Shown here piece by piece: positions 1-11,973 of a DNA stretch of 46,367 bases; positions within the stretch are counted from its first letter, which is position 1; every line of letters begins with the position of its first letter. The position numbers were made by a program, and so were the translations under genes. Source of the stretch: Hydnum rufescens UP504 (taxonomy: Eukaryota > Basidiomycota > Agaricomycetes > Cantharellales > Hydnaceae); the NCBI GenBank assembly GCA_014904985.1, contig MU129137.1:45024-91390 (forward strand), given 5' to 3'. A model generated the notes under the pieces. That model did no database searches. It saw only the letters and a program-made list of their open reading frames with translations, and was not told where the DNA came from.

Positions 1-2261
1 AAAGAGAGAGAATTATCCCAGGGGAGGTTTGAGGATACTGTGATTCTTCCATCATCTACATAGATGACTGTTGTGTGGTTAGTAGCTCGGGCTTCCCTGA
101 GTTCATCTGCAAACTCAGCGTCATTTTCAAGCTTTTCTCCAATTGCTGCATTAATGTGTTCGACAAGGGGGGCTGAGAAGTAGGCAGCCAGGACTGGGGA
201 GATGCAGGACCCCTGGGGAATACCGGTAGCTACATCCCGTAGTACGTCTTGTTTGTCGTCTAGTGAGAGCACCACTTTCCTATTTGATAGGAAGGACTTC
301 GTCCACTTCACTAGGGCAAGGGGTAGCCTCTTCTCCCTCATTGTGGCTAAGAGGGAGTCATGGGGGATGAAGTCAAAATACCCAACAATGTCAAAGGTTA
401 GCGTGGATGCCATCAGCTTGTGGTTCCATGCCGCCTCGATGTCATTCACTGCCATCAGGACTGCATCCTCCGCGGACCTACCTGAGAGGCCACCAAATTG
501 GGTTGTCGGAATGAGGCCGGCTGCTAGTGCTATATAGGAAAGTCTCCTTGCTTGGATGCGCTCAAGGACTTTCCCGATTACCTCTAGCAGTTGAATGAGT
601 CTATAAGCACGGGGTTGTGAGTAGTCAGGCTTATTCGGTTTGCGGAGTGCAACAGCTATTGCAGTCCGCCACTTCTCAGGGTGGTAGCCGATCTCTGCTG
701 TCGTGGATATTACCCAGTATATTTCGTCCTCGGCTACTGCCCAAGCTAGGCGGTAGGCTTTCCCTGTGAGTCCGCTAATACCTGGGGCATTTGCCGGGGC
801 TGCAGTGAAGAGTGCGTCCCTTACCTCACCCCGCTTCACCTTGTGGTGCTGCATGTCCCCTGGGTGAGGGTCCATGTTCACAGGTGGGATATTGGCACCA
901 TCCGCTTCTGGGGTGGGGAATAGGACAGTCCGCAGGGCCTCACATTTCTCCCCATGGGTGATGGCTGGCATTCGATTGGGCCCATGTGAGATGGCAGGTG
1001 ACAGGTATTGCCTTGCTCCTGTCGTCCAATGGTGGAACTCCCAGAAATTACCACTATTTTCCTGTTCTACCTTTTCTGTGTAGAAGTCCTTCTTGGCTTT
1101 CTTGATCCTACGGTGCAAGACATTTTTTGTGTGCAAGACCCGGGCTGTTTGCTCTTCACTGGTCTGACCAAGTAGCCGGTGCAACACTCGTGCTTCTTCT
1201 CTTGCCATCTGAAAGTCATGGCAGGCTAGAGTGACTGTTTTGCTCCACCAGGGTTTGGACTTTGCTGAAGGTCATCGCCTGGGCACTGCTTTGTCAGTAG
1301 CTAGCGTCATTACCTGCTCGAGTCTTTCAACTGAGTGGTCGATGTTAGCTGGCGTCACTGCAGTGGTGTCATGGTCCTGTAGGCACCCGAATGTAGCCTC
1401 ATATTCCTGTACGTCTCTATGAATTTCTTCATGGAGTGTAGTAGAGAATACCTTTTCGTCTATATCTTTCCAGTTCCATTTCTGTCCCACCACTTCGACC
1501 AGCTCTTCATGTCCCATGGCTAGGGCCAGCAATGTCGCATGGTGGTCTGACCCGCAGCTGTTGCTCGAGTCAAGGGCCCATTCTGCCAGTGTCGCTGTGT
1601 CTTGGGCTGCTACATTGACGAATGTCAAATCCAGGGTAGACATAAACCTTCCATCGTATGATTGGTACGTCGGGACGTCCACTTCATTTCGTAGGTCGTA
1701 GCCATTTTCCCCTAGCCACGTTACTGTGTCATGGGCTCATCGGCTGATGGTTTGGTTCTCAGACAGACTCTGCCAATTCGGGTGTCTGAGGTTCCAGTCC
1801 CCAGTTATGATTGATGGGAGTAGGTAGTGGGGTGGAATGGTGACTAGGAGATTGACTGCATAATTTCCTCCATCTGAGGTGGGCTGATTATAAATATTGA
1901 TTAGTCACACTGGTGGCCGTCTGGCTCCTGTGCGCCGGACTTCTAAAATCATAAGGTCCAGGTTATTTATCAGGTCAGAGCGCAATGTTACTTCCAGGTT
2001 TGACTCTATGCGGTGGTATGCCAAGACCCGAGGTCTTGCATCGCCTGGAATAGCTGCTGAAGGAAGGATGGGTTGCCATCCTGCCATGCTTACTGATCCA
2101 TATATGTCATTCCCTCCTATAGGGCCCCACCATGGCTCTTGGATGAATAAAATATCATACTCGTTCGTTGAGGCATGTTGGAGTGCCATATGGCCATTGG
2201 GGTTTGATCGGGCGATATTAATGCTGTAGACTTGTATATTCTTGTTAGTTGTCTCAAACAT
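1..2261 (-). pseudogene. LINE ORF2: endonuclease-reverse transcriptase, 3'-truncated by window, with three in-frame stops
   Basis: The frame runs from the ATG at 2261 to the window edge. Its N-terminus is an exonuclease-endonuclease-phosphatase domain: a start of the type VYSINIARSN, then FIQEPWWG with the catalytic Glu, and further down a TLDLTFVN stretch and a GSDHHA motif. The reverse transcriptase follows, with PGISGLTGKAY, a palm Asp in TFDIVGYFDF, GIPQGSCISP, and the catalytic YVDDG at about 62-48. One frame is kept throughout but is cut by TGA codons at 1905, 1737 and 1272. They probably replace Trp or Arg codons. The enzyme would nick target DNA and prime reverse transcription there; this copy cannot make a full protein. 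Confidence 0.9.
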
Positions 2262-4007
2262 AAGGGGGGTTAGGGGGGGAGGATTCTTTCTGCATAGCCT
2301 CGTCGCCTGTCGCATCCAGGTCTGCCCCTTGGGGCGTCTTCTTGCATGTGACCATTTTCCACGTGCTACCTGTGATGTAGATCTTGTGTCCGGATGGTCC
2401 GCTGCCTGGTGTCTGGGACCCAGGTGGGTCCATGGGTGTTAAAGGGGGGTCAGTGGATTTGTTTTTACCTTTGTCCATCTTAGGTTTCACAGATGGAGTT
2501 TTCTTAGCCGTTACTCTCCCTTTGCGCCTTTTTCTGACGGGGCACTCGCGATCATTAGCTCGGTGTGGATCATTACAGTTAATGCACTTAGCAGGTTCAT
2601 CCTTTGGGTGGTTTGCCGTTGAGTGGTCATCTGTGGGTTTCGCACAGATGAGGCACCGTTCCCCATTCTTGCATGCCTCCGTGTGGTGGTCCATGGATCC
2701 ACATTTGTTGCACTGCCACACAGGGGGGCATTCTTCGAAGTTAACAATTGAGCAGGGTTGGCCAAAAAGATATATCTTCTTCTGGGCTAGGAGAGATTCT
2801 TGGTCAGGGGCATGTAGTAGTGAGACTACTACCGAGCCATGGGCCCTTGATGCTATGTCAGTGCTACAGCCCAGCCATGCAGGTGGCTGGAATTGTTCCA
2901 TTGCGCGGTATACTTTACATTCACGGGCTAGCTCCTCACCGACTCGTTCGGGGGCTTGGGGTGCACCATTATCTGCCAGTGTGGGGACAGAGTTAATCTT
3001 TACCTTATAGTACATTGCGTCAGTATGTGCATAGGCTTTGTATGCAATGTGGCCCATTGGGTCATCAGACTCTGAGGGGAATGGGGTAAGTGCTCTTATA
3101 ATTGCCTCCTCATACTGTAGGAGGGCCACCGCCGTGCATCCTTCTGCTCCTATGACAATTGGGTTTCCCAAGTTGGACCATATGACAGCGGACACCCGCA
3201 CATGGTCTGGTACTGGGTTTCCTGGGTCATCTAGGTTCAGGTCTTGTATTTCAGTATTGACCATCTCACGGAGGTTTAACCCTGGGAGGGAACGGTAGGA
3301 CTCAGGTAGCTTTGGTTCAAACCGTACAACCAGTCAATTTTCGTGGCCCCTCTGGGCGGCATTAACCGGGGCCTTGCGTTTTATGGCCTGAGTGGTCTTG
3401 TGCATTGGTTTAATCGGGTCGGGTGGCTGGATCTTGTGAGATTTGCCATTGGGGTTGCAGCAATTGGGCCTGATTGTTGTTGTGCAGGGAGTACGTGCTG
3501 CTTGCTGAGGGTCTTTGTTAGCAGGTGGATCGTCTCAGCCTGCTTGTGGACTGAGCACTTCATTGTTTCTGCCTCGAGGTATGCTGCACTGTTGGTATAT
3601 TTGAACAGGTCGAGGGCCATCACTTTGATGTCTGCGTCCTCCTCAATGGCCTTGTCTATAGTGCTGTCCTGTTGTAGCCCACCAATTGTTGTCAGTAGGT
3701 TTTTTAACAAATTGCTAACCTTCTGTACTGCTGCCGCCGGGCTCACTATGGAGTCAGTGAAAGGGTCCGGTGGCATTTCAGCATCAGCAATCTCATGGTG
3801 GCTGGCTGTATGGTGCAGTTGGCGTCTCGGTGTTGGAGAGCCATGGGTTTGCCCAGCATTGGATTTGTTAGTGGGGGTGGCATTAGCAGTCGTCTTCTTT
3901 GCCTGTCGTATGGTCTGTAGGGCTTTAGCTCTCTCAATATCTTTTCTCTTATTTGTAAAAGTCTACCGCATATGGGCCAATGGCTCGGTTGCGTGTTTTT
4001 CTGGCAT
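2254..4007 (-). pseudogene. LINE ORF1: gag-like RNA-binding protein with CCHC knuckles, disrupted
   Basis: The C-terminal half (open from 3264 to 2254) holds at least two cysteine knuckles: CNKCGSMDHHTEAC, which fits CX2CX4HX4C, and CINCNDPHRANDREC. A further CLIC...H segment lies between them, and a basic tail follows. Upstream, an N-terminal part rich in predicted helix reads open in another frame (about 3962 to 3440). Three lesions separate the pieces: a TAG at 3963, a frameshift around 3430-3480, and a TGA at 3334 in an N-stop-LVVRF context where Trp is expected. In LINEs this protein binds the element RNA to form the RNP. The start at 4007 is chosen as the first Met in frame; the Met at 3971 is an alternative. 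Confidence 0.85.
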
Positions 4008-4073
4008 GTTGTGAGGTGGAACTTTCGTAACCGCCGTTCTCGCTTGATTCTGAGATTTGGGACAAGTCTGCCT

Positions 4074-4423
4074 CTAGGAAGAGTACAGGCTCCATCCGAT
4101 GGATTTATAGTCGCTTTGGGACTTAGGGGAGGTGTGTGGGGGGAAACTCTGGTCTAATCTTTTTACGATTTCAACTTTTTCCACGCACGTGATGTGGTGG
4201 TGAGTGACAGCATGCGTCGAGCGAGTTAGAATTTTTGCGTGAGTCACTGATCTAGCATAGTGATCGTACTCATGGAAGTCGAGGATTATTACGGCTCCCA
4301 GCAACTTTTCCCCCGAGTTGCTCGACTCTGGCGCAGTACAAGCTTCCCTGGCCTCGATTTTGTCCCCGTGGGCACGTCGCTGTTGCCATTCGTAGTGGCT
4401 ATGCAAAGGAGTGCGCTAACCGC
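4074..4423. other. Gap between LINE ORF1 and kinase-like remnants
   Basis: I see no coding exon here. The left part may be the 5' UTR or promoter of the LINE. No target-site duplication can be identified without the missing 3' end of the element. Confidence 0.4.
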
Positions 4424-5378
4424 GTGGTAGATCCAGTTATATTTTTATTCATGAAAGACAGCTCGGCTTCCGTACCGAATAGTGTTATCCCCCTCGCGGT
4501 CTTTACACCCCAGTGCAAGATGAACACCTGCGTTGGTGGCGATGTCAGATCAAACGTTTGCGATAGCGATGACGAGGACACCCCGGTCATAGGTCAGGGT
4601 GTTGTGGACTTGAACATCGGAATACTAGATCAGTTGTACATATCTCTCATGTCTAGCCTCTAGCTTTTCCATGATGTGTCGCTGACAGGATTTATCAGGT
4701 CTGGACCAGACGTGGAGGACATCCCTGATAGATGCCGCGAGACGCACATAGACGAGGCACTGGTGAAGCTTATCAATGATCACGAAGTGCCGGTGCCACG
4801 CAACTCGACTTCTGTGAGTCGGATATCTCTTTGCCTTGCCTCAGTTCGGCACTTCACAGAGCTGTATTGCTTTTAGCCCACCTACCCATACATGTCGCTT
4901 CGTCTCCTTTGGCATTCCAATGTTCGCTACGATCCCGGGCCCAACGATAATCTCGAGTCCCTGGCCTGGGTGACGATATTCCAAATCCTTGGACATGCTT
5001 CCAAATACAATCCCAGTGATATGGAAAAACGCTGGCATTCGGGTCTCTTCTCCAATGTCGCAGAGATGTTTATGTTACAAACTCATGATTCGAAAATTGG
5101 CAGACAAACTGGATGACCTACCGACGAAGTTCTATATGCTTTATCGATTACCACTCATGGTGCTCCCGAACACAAAGGTCATAGACAATGGGGTGTCCGA
5201 GCGCTACTTGGTGCGCCATAAACTGATCCTCGATCTCTGGTCCCGCCGCACACACTCTCTCAAGGAATCCTTGTACAAGAGCTGGCATGAATTCTTTCCA
5301 TCACTTGACGTCCCCCTGGAGGTATACATATCGCCTGGGTCCAGCCTCATAGAAGTGGAGGCATTTGGGTTGGAATAA
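4424..5378 (+). pseudogene. FunK1-type protein kinase-like remnants
   Basis: Four short plus-strand frames follow one another and read as diverged exons. The telling stretch is DNLESLAWVTIFQIL at about 4942-4986, which resembles the conserved D-LESL-WVL segment in the C-lobe of FunK1 kinases, an expanded Agaricomycete family. After it come KSWHEFF and SLIEVEAFGLE before a stop at 5376-5378. No HRD or DFG catalytic motif and no initiator context were found, so this looks like a 3' fragment or a decayed copy next to the retroelement. A living gene with unusual introns cannot be excluded. The family assignment rests on one motif. Confidence 0.4.
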
Positions 5379-5448
5379 GACTATAATGTACATAAATACC
5401 GCAAACACAATGGCGACCAATTGGAAAGGTTTCAATAATGAAGAGACT

Positions 5449-8400
5449 TCAGGGCAAAGTAGCAAAATTAAGATCCATCTACAGGAAAGAGTTCAATGAG
5501 TAAGGTGCATCATCCTGACACGAATGAAAGTTGACGCATTGTACCTGGCCACGTTCGGGATCATTCATTCGGTGAATTCTAATTTCAGGACCTTGTCCAA
5601 CGGTGGAAATATCCTAAGAAAGCCTTGATGAGAGCAAGCACACTGCAGTGGAGGATCAATTTACTAATGGAGTGATAAAGACAAATTGACGGCCCTCGGC
5701 AGACTTGGCAGTGTCGATCTATAATATCATGAAGTTAAGAACTCGGATATCATTAGACCCATGCATAGGGTATTTACCATCATCTTCGAAGAACGCACAT
5801 GAGTAGTGAGCGAGGAGGTACAAGGTAAGGCGGTTTGCGTACCTTCATACTGATCTTCCGGTTCACAGCATCCATGAACACATCAAATTCGTCTAAGCAG
5901 CGAATCGGACAGCCAATGGCCTACATGTGGGCCTAGTGTCAGGGGCACCTCCTTAAGTTTAATCGCTTTGAGCTCACCTCCCACAAGGCAAGCAATAAAC
6001 AGATGGTTGCAAAGGATTTCTCGCCTGCATTGACGTGTGGTAGTAAGCCGCGGTCCGCCAAATAATCAAGGATAAGACCAACCACCACTCAAGGACTTCG
6101 GATCCTTGGCTTTCCCTTTCCCTCCAGAAATTTGGTCATCGGTTTGGACCTGGAAAATCAAAGTAGAGCCACCGGTCAGGGCGGTCGTGGATAAAGAGAT
6201 TAGAGGCTGACCTTCAGGACCAAGCTTCCGGCCTTCGATTCTGACGGATGATCGAAAATCACTACGCAGCATCGCATGCCTGAGACACCGTGATACAATG
6301 ATAGCATACGGGAATGATTCACCTTTCCCATGGTATCCACGGGCATTGAGCTAACCCGGAAGGAAAGGGTTAGAAATAACCTTGAACAAGGGTTTACGAA
6401 GAGTGTTGAACGTGAACACACATGGTGCTAGAATGCAAGGCACCTTTAGTGTGAAACGAATCAAGCGATGGGTTCGAACATACCGAAAATTGAATTTTGC
6501 AGCGCATGGCTATGTGTCGTCGCCCTATGCGGAAAAGGTTGATCAATGTACTCCACCAAAATAATGGATAGTGATCGCACAGTCGGCCCACATGTTCATC
6601 CGTCTGTGCAATGACGTATTGAGATTCTGATCGCGATGTCAGCGCTACACATTTCCTGAGCATAGAACTACACCAACCATGTTCAACTGCTGAAGTTCCG
6701 TGAATTCTTCCTGGGCCTGGCGGTAGATTGCTTTGGTCCGAATGACCTCAGCCTCGAGCTCCTCAACACTCATTCCCACTCTGTTGAAATAATGAAGTCA
6801 GCATCTGCTCCAAGCCAATGTTAATGCGATAGATATAGGTCGTACTTTTTCTCGTGAGACTTCAAGGCGTTACGTAGTTTTTCCCGCTGCGCCTTGACAA
6901 CATCGCTGTTTCTAGGATTTTCGAACTTGTCTCCGTACATTTCGGTGGCCCTTTCGCTCCACGTCTGTTGTTTGGAGAAAATGGCGTGAGGAATTGAACT
7001 ATATGCCAAGGGTACTCCAGGTGGGGCTGATATCACTTACAACAAATTCTTCGCGCACCCTGGCGCAGACCTCTTCGATTTTAGCAGTCTTTTTCTTTGC
7101 TTCCGCTAGTTTTTTCTCATACTCTCCCTTGAGATGCTGTGCCTCCACGCGTTCCCCTGCCAGCTCCGCAATTTCATCCTGGATGAAACACATGTTATCA
7201 ATGGGGTGGAAGAAACTTTGGGTAGACCCACCTCAATCGATTTAGAAAGCAATTGAAGCTCGTTCTCCTCTTCTTTAACGGCTTGCAATCTCTGAACAAT
7301 GGGCTTCAGTTGAACCTTGAGATCCAATTGGGCCGTTTCGTTCCGAGCAAAATCCTCCCGACTGCGGCTCACTTCCTGCTCTTGTTCCTGCATGACAATG
7401 AGACATAGTATGCTTGAATATAAGATAATGTAATCGAGCACTCACTGCCAGGGCGTTCTCCAACACGCTGATCGAGGCAGGAGCAGCAACGGAGGCCGCT
7501 TCTTGCAATTTCTTCAAGGTGAGACCATCCCGCTGGATAGCCGCTCGAAGATCGTGAAGCTTTGATTAAGGAATCCAGAAATGAGGCTACCGCAAGACTG
7601 GTTGCTCTGGGGAGACTAACCTTTCCATTATTGGCGATCCGTCGGCACTGATCAATCTCCGCCTTTAAGCGCTGAATCATCGCCGTGCGCGTCTCAATCG
7701 AACTCTGAAGCCGGAGTAGTTCATCTTTCTCCTTTTGGATTCTTTCCGATACATCGGCATCCGATCCGGTAAACAATGCGGGATGACCAGGCCGCGGCAG
7801 CGTTGTTGTTGACCCACCCCCTTCCCTTGAGCAATCACATTAGAGAGATGTATTCGTTTGAATGAAGGGACGCGAACCTGAAACGCACGACACTGAATCC
7901 GTCAAGCGTCAGGGTGCGAAAGAACAGCCCTGTTCGTAATAAGCTGTCGTCGGCCTGTTTTCGAGTTTCAGCAACACAAGTACTTTCGATGTGCGCCGTA
8001 TTGATCATCACTCGCTTCACGAACTCATCCTTGAACTGACCAACAAGGCAATAAATAACCGACCTCCCGAAGATTAAATCGGGTTTTAAACCTACATCGA
8101 GAATACGAAGGATGGTCGTAAATTCCGCAGGCGGTTCTCCCTGGTTATAATCGAACAGATCTTTCTTTGAGACTATGATGCTGGCCTGCCGACTGGAGTA
8201 ACGTGAGAAGACCATAGAAGCCATGAAGCTGATGAAATTACGTTACGCACTTTCCAGTTTCTTCGAGAATTTTCTTCAATGGATAGAAATCGTCCGTGTC
8301 GGTGACGATCCACGAAGACATATGATTGCCTATGGCAATTTTGACCACGTCGACCCATTTTCTATTGATCAACTCGACGTAAGTCCCAATGGGACCGATA

Positions 8401-10607
8401 GGTTTGTCACCGCGCCATTGCCGATTGGCGATAGCATTCAAAATTTTAGGGACGTTACTCCCGAAGGCGTTGAATTTCCCTGCGAGACGCTCCTGGTACG
8501 CCTTGACATTCTTCGTGGCCTCACCGTGAGCATGGATATCATCTCGTTGAGCCCGTTCCAGCGAAGCAAGGGCCGCTTCCTTCTCTGTAACCTGTTGTTC
8601 CGCTTCTTGGATCTGCTGATCGATTCGCGACGCGGACGACTCGTTCTCGGTAATGCGCTCCCTGACTTGAAGGATCTGTTTTTCGAGTTCGGCGCGCTTT
8701 CCGCTCAAATCATCCTCGAGCTTCTGTTCCTCCTCACGAATCTTGTCTGTCAAAAGTTTGATCTCTTCCTCAGCCTTCCGTTTATTCCCCCGGATCTTCT
8801 TGGCTTGGTCCTAAGGCCACAATGGCAGAAGGTGAATGATTTAATGGACATCTCAAATCTTGCGAAGAATGGTGTACGGTACCGCGAGTTCTCGAAGTTC
8901 ATCAGTGATTTGGGTCTGCTCAGCCATAATAGCCTTTTCCCTCTTCTTGATATCGATGAATTTTTCAGCCCGAGTCTCGTTTATTTCCTTTAATTTTCCC
9001 TCTGCTTCTTCGATTTCTTTGCTGATACCATCGTGTTTTTCCTTGTGGGGCGTGGGTTGTCAGTTCTTCCAGGGTGCTACACATAATGAGGGCACACGGG
9101 TAGCTCACTTCCTGTTCTGTTAACTTGATCTGCGTTTTCTCCATCATACGCTGCTCCTCCGCAGACTTCTTTTCGAAGTTCATCAGCTCCTGAAGTGATG
9201 CAAAGAACCGTAATCGTAAGGGGGGACACGTTTTTGCTAACAGCATAGAATGGCTCACATTCTCCTTATCCCGCACGTGGGCCCAGGCGAGCTCACGGGA
9301 AACTTCGTCGAGCAAATCCTTCTGTTTTCGGGCCTCGCCAGCCAACTTGAAGCGGCTAGCGGCTTCCTGGTGGGCGATCTTGAGATCGGGTAATGCCTGA
9401 GCTTTCTGAGTAATGACCATGTCCGTCTTATTGATATTCTCCAGGATAACATTGTACTCCTCTGAGAGTTGCTGAAGTTGCGTGCCCTTCAGAAAAAACT
9501 GAATGTACGCATCATGGATCAGCGTATGACGACGTGACAGAACCCAGGTTCAGTCCGCACCTGGTACTTCTCGGCGGGACTGGACGTGGAGATGAATTGA
9601 CGAGACATATCCTGGGTGAGGACATTCAATGGATTGTCAACCTGTAATTGGGAGAGGCAAGGGCATGAGTCCCAAGGGGAGGGGGGTGGCTTAGTAATAG
9701 ACCCACGCACTTGAATGCTCATATGGTCGCAGATGGCGTTCAATTCTTCACGTTTGGTGGAGATGAGTTTCTCTTGATTTTTCTTCCCATCAACTACTAG
9801 AGCCTTGATCTTGTATCCAGAGGATCCAGAGATATTGAAGTTCCTCGTAATAATGATGCTCTTTCCGTAAACATCCGGCTTGTATGCTTCAGAACCTTCA
9901 TTCTTCAATCGAATAGTCACTTCGGCAGCACTGCAGAACTTGTTGTAAGCCACGCGCTATGGAATGAGTCCCCAGCCAACGCACTTTTCGCCTTCCTTTA
10001 CGAAGGATTTGAGACCTGAGCCACGACCGGTGGAAGTGGCCTTGCCCCCAAGGGCAACAGCGATTCCAGTCAGAACCGCACTTTTCCCGCCTATAGGATC
10101 GAGAGATATTAGCAACTGCAGGGTTCTGGTGCCGTGCCTCAAACCCACTTCCGTTATGACCTGAAGCCGCCCAAACACTTCAGGGTCAGAATCAAGTGGG
10201 GCAGGGGGCTACTGACCGATAACAAAGTTAATCTGGGGGCCGAACTTGACAGTAAGGTTTTTATGGCACAGGAAATTAACCAAGTCGATCTGCTGGATGA
10301 TCCCAATCTCTGCAATCCCCTGTCAAGTTGTGTGAGAAGCTGTGGCACGGTTCTCGAGCTACCCGTCACACGGTGGGCAAGCACATACCCCCTTCTTGCC
10401 AATCTTTTCGTTCAGTTTTGCGCGGATATACTCCTCGAATTTCTCCTCCCATTGTTGTTCTTCGCGTTGGGCGCGCTGATGAGCTTCCTCGGAGTTCTCG
10501 TCCTTTCTCGCGCGTTTCTGAGAAGGAGAGGGCGACGATGACCCCGATTCTTCCCCGTCATCCTCGGAATCCGATTCGATATCATCCTGTCGACGTTTGC
10601 TGGTCAT
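5449..10607 (-). CDS. SMC6: SMC6, Smc5/6 complex ATPase
   Basis: A multi-exon gene for the Smc6 subunit of the Smc5/6 DNA-repair and chromosome-maintenance complex in the nucleus. After a disordered acidic/basic leader ([17 protein letters not shown]) come the N-terminal ATPase half with a [17 protein letters not shown]alker A at about 10040-10095 and the Smc6-type phrases [14 protein letters not shown] and FFLKGTQL. Long coiled coils flank a hinge near 8238-8500 ([18 protein letters not shown]). The C-terminal half has the signature [20 protein letters not shown], split by an intron near 6065, then the Walker [19 protein letters not shown] near 5850-5925 and an FVFITP strand. The first intron is 10388-10320. 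The last exon is modelled as a 30-nt piece (5478-5449) after an intron at 5544-5479; without that splice the frame ends at 5479. The Met at 10634 is an alternative start. Confidence 0.95.
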
Positions 10608-11078
10608 CACCCGTGTGTTTTGTACGGGTCCCAAATGTAAATCCTTAGCACGCGTCTGGATCGCGCAAATTTCAAACTCCGCTCCACGATCAGATACCGA
10701 GTTCTCAATGGGTGGTTATTTCTAATGAAGAGACGAGGATAGGAATGGAGCAGTAGGCTTAAGCATATGATCCAAAGGCAGGTGTGAGGGAACCACGAAA
10801 ATCTACACCGCTGGCCAGCCCGATACTCCCCAGCAGTCTCACCCAGAGCCTATGGCTCTGAAGCTACACACTAGTACTCTTTGTCTACGTACCCTTTCGA
10901 CAGGGGTCGTGTCTTGAGTCCAATGCTGCCGCTGAAGATCGGGGACCCGTTGTTACTGTACTGTATTGTGGGTACAGTTTCCATTCGATCAATCGTGTTA
11001 CAGTCCAACTGCAGGGCCTAAAATAGCTAATACAGCGGTCTCTGATAAATCCTGAGCCTTATAACGTGCGATGCTCAC
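10608..11078. other. Intergenic region upstream of SMC6
   Basis: No exon is recognisable. It holds the SMC6 promoter (minus strand) and the 3' flank of the lipocalin-like gene. Confidence 0.6.
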
Positions 11079-11922
11079 CTACAAATCACCACTCGCGCTG
11101 CGTTTGACCTGGAACATCCCTTTCGAAATCTTCCCCACATTCCCTCCAAGAGCAGCCAGTTTCCTCATGATCTCGTCGTACAACTCTTCACTCAAGCCAT
11201 TCTCTCCGTCACGTACGTAGATGTCGATGCCGGCAGGGGTAAAGAGTGTCTTGGAGAAGTATGTAACTGCCCATGAGCTGGAGTATCCAAGGAACTGCCA
11301 GTACGATGAAGCTATCATGAGCAGACCCTGTTAGAGGTTGGTGGGTTACGTCATAACACTCACGAAGACCAAATTCAGCAGAAAATGAGGGACTTACCTT
11401 ACCGCGCCATTTATAAGATGCAGCTGGAGAAAAATGACTGGGCGCATTGGAAGGGGCTGGGAGGAGGGTATCGATGCCCTCGACACGAGAAGGCTTCGAT
11501 GAGGACGACGCGCCCTCTGCACGGTATTCCACGACGTCTTTGAAGCACAATAGTCGAGGCGAGAAATCTGAGGATGAATCAAGGGAGAACGGGGTGTACG
11601 TTATCGCCACATCTTTCTTGTTCTGCAGAAGGGGGAATGAGAATGAGCATCGGCCCTCGTACTAGTGCATAATCCAGAAACGGATGCCAATTACTTTCCA
11701 GAGCGGCAGTGTCGAATGTGCGACGTACCACGTCCCCATAAAATCCCTAATGTCGAAATTCTCTTTCGAGAGCGAAGGGTGGAAGGAATCTGGAGGGTGT
11801 ATTTCAACGAATTCCATGACGCCCATCGGGATTAGCCGCGATGATAGTGCTTTTCCAGGAACCAAATATAACTCAATTGGTGTTCGGCACTGCGCTGCGT
11901 CACTGACAGTAATGACGCTCAT
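11079..11922 (-). CDS. Lipocalin-like protein
   Basis: At least three exons can be read. Exon 1 (from ATG 11922 to about 11690) ends in DFMGTWYVAHSTLPLWK, which has the G-x-W-Y motif that opens the first strand of lipocalins. The middle exon (about 11620-11400) carries VAITYTPF and a Ser/Pro-rich insert. The last exon (about 11330-11079) contains SSYWQFLGYSSSWAVTYF, then GIDIYVRDG and a C-terminal helix SEELYDEIMRKLAAL, as in the C-terminal helix of lipocalins. Lipocalins bind small hydrophobic ligands; the ligand here is unknown. No clear signal peptide is seen, so a cytosolic role is more likely. The call rests on motif order, not on an alignment. Confidence 0.6.
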
Positions 11923-11973
11923 GTCTTTAAAAGGCGGATATCTGCGAAGTTTCTCCTCTTCACCACCCCCACC
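11923..11973. promoter_or_regulatory. 51-bp space between divergent start codons
   Basis: Only 51 bp separate the ATG of the lipocalin-like gene (minus, 11922) and the ATG of the HAM1-like gene (plus, 11974). The segment is C/T-rich on the plus strand (CTCCTCTTCACCACCCCCACC), as is common just upstream of fungal start codons. Either the promoter is shared and extremely compact, or one gene has a further upstream start or its transcript overlaps the neighbour. Confidence 0.5.

Larger units (their letters stand above)
1..4007 (-). mobile_element. Decayed non-LTR (LINE) retrotransposon, 3' part beyond window edge
   Basis: Two overlapping reading frames on the minus strand carry the hallmarks of an autonomous LINE: ORF1 with CCHC zinc knuckles, then ORF2 with an apurinic-type endonuclease followed by reverse transcriptase. 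The window starts inside the RT, so the end of ORF2, any RNase H domain, the 3' UTR and the tail lie outside. The 5' end cannot be fixed; I set the limit at the first plausible ORF1 Met (4007), with an in-frame stop at 4074 upstream. Several stop codons and one frameshift show that this copy is dead. The layout fits the Tad/I-like LINEs of fungi, but clade assignment needs a tree. Confidence 0.9.

Noticed and set aside
2384..3010. 208-codon plus-strand ORF
   Set aside because: Antisense shadow of the CCHC region of LINE ORF1.
3343..4014. 223-codon plus-strand ORF
   Set aside because: It is antisense to LINE ORF1; its composition mirrors the minus-strand gag-like protein and it has no motif.
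8223..8993. 256-codon plus-strand ORF with many hydrophobic residues
   Set aside because: Antisense to the SMC6 hinge and coiled coil; hydrophobic content comes from reverse-reading Glu/Lys-rich codons.
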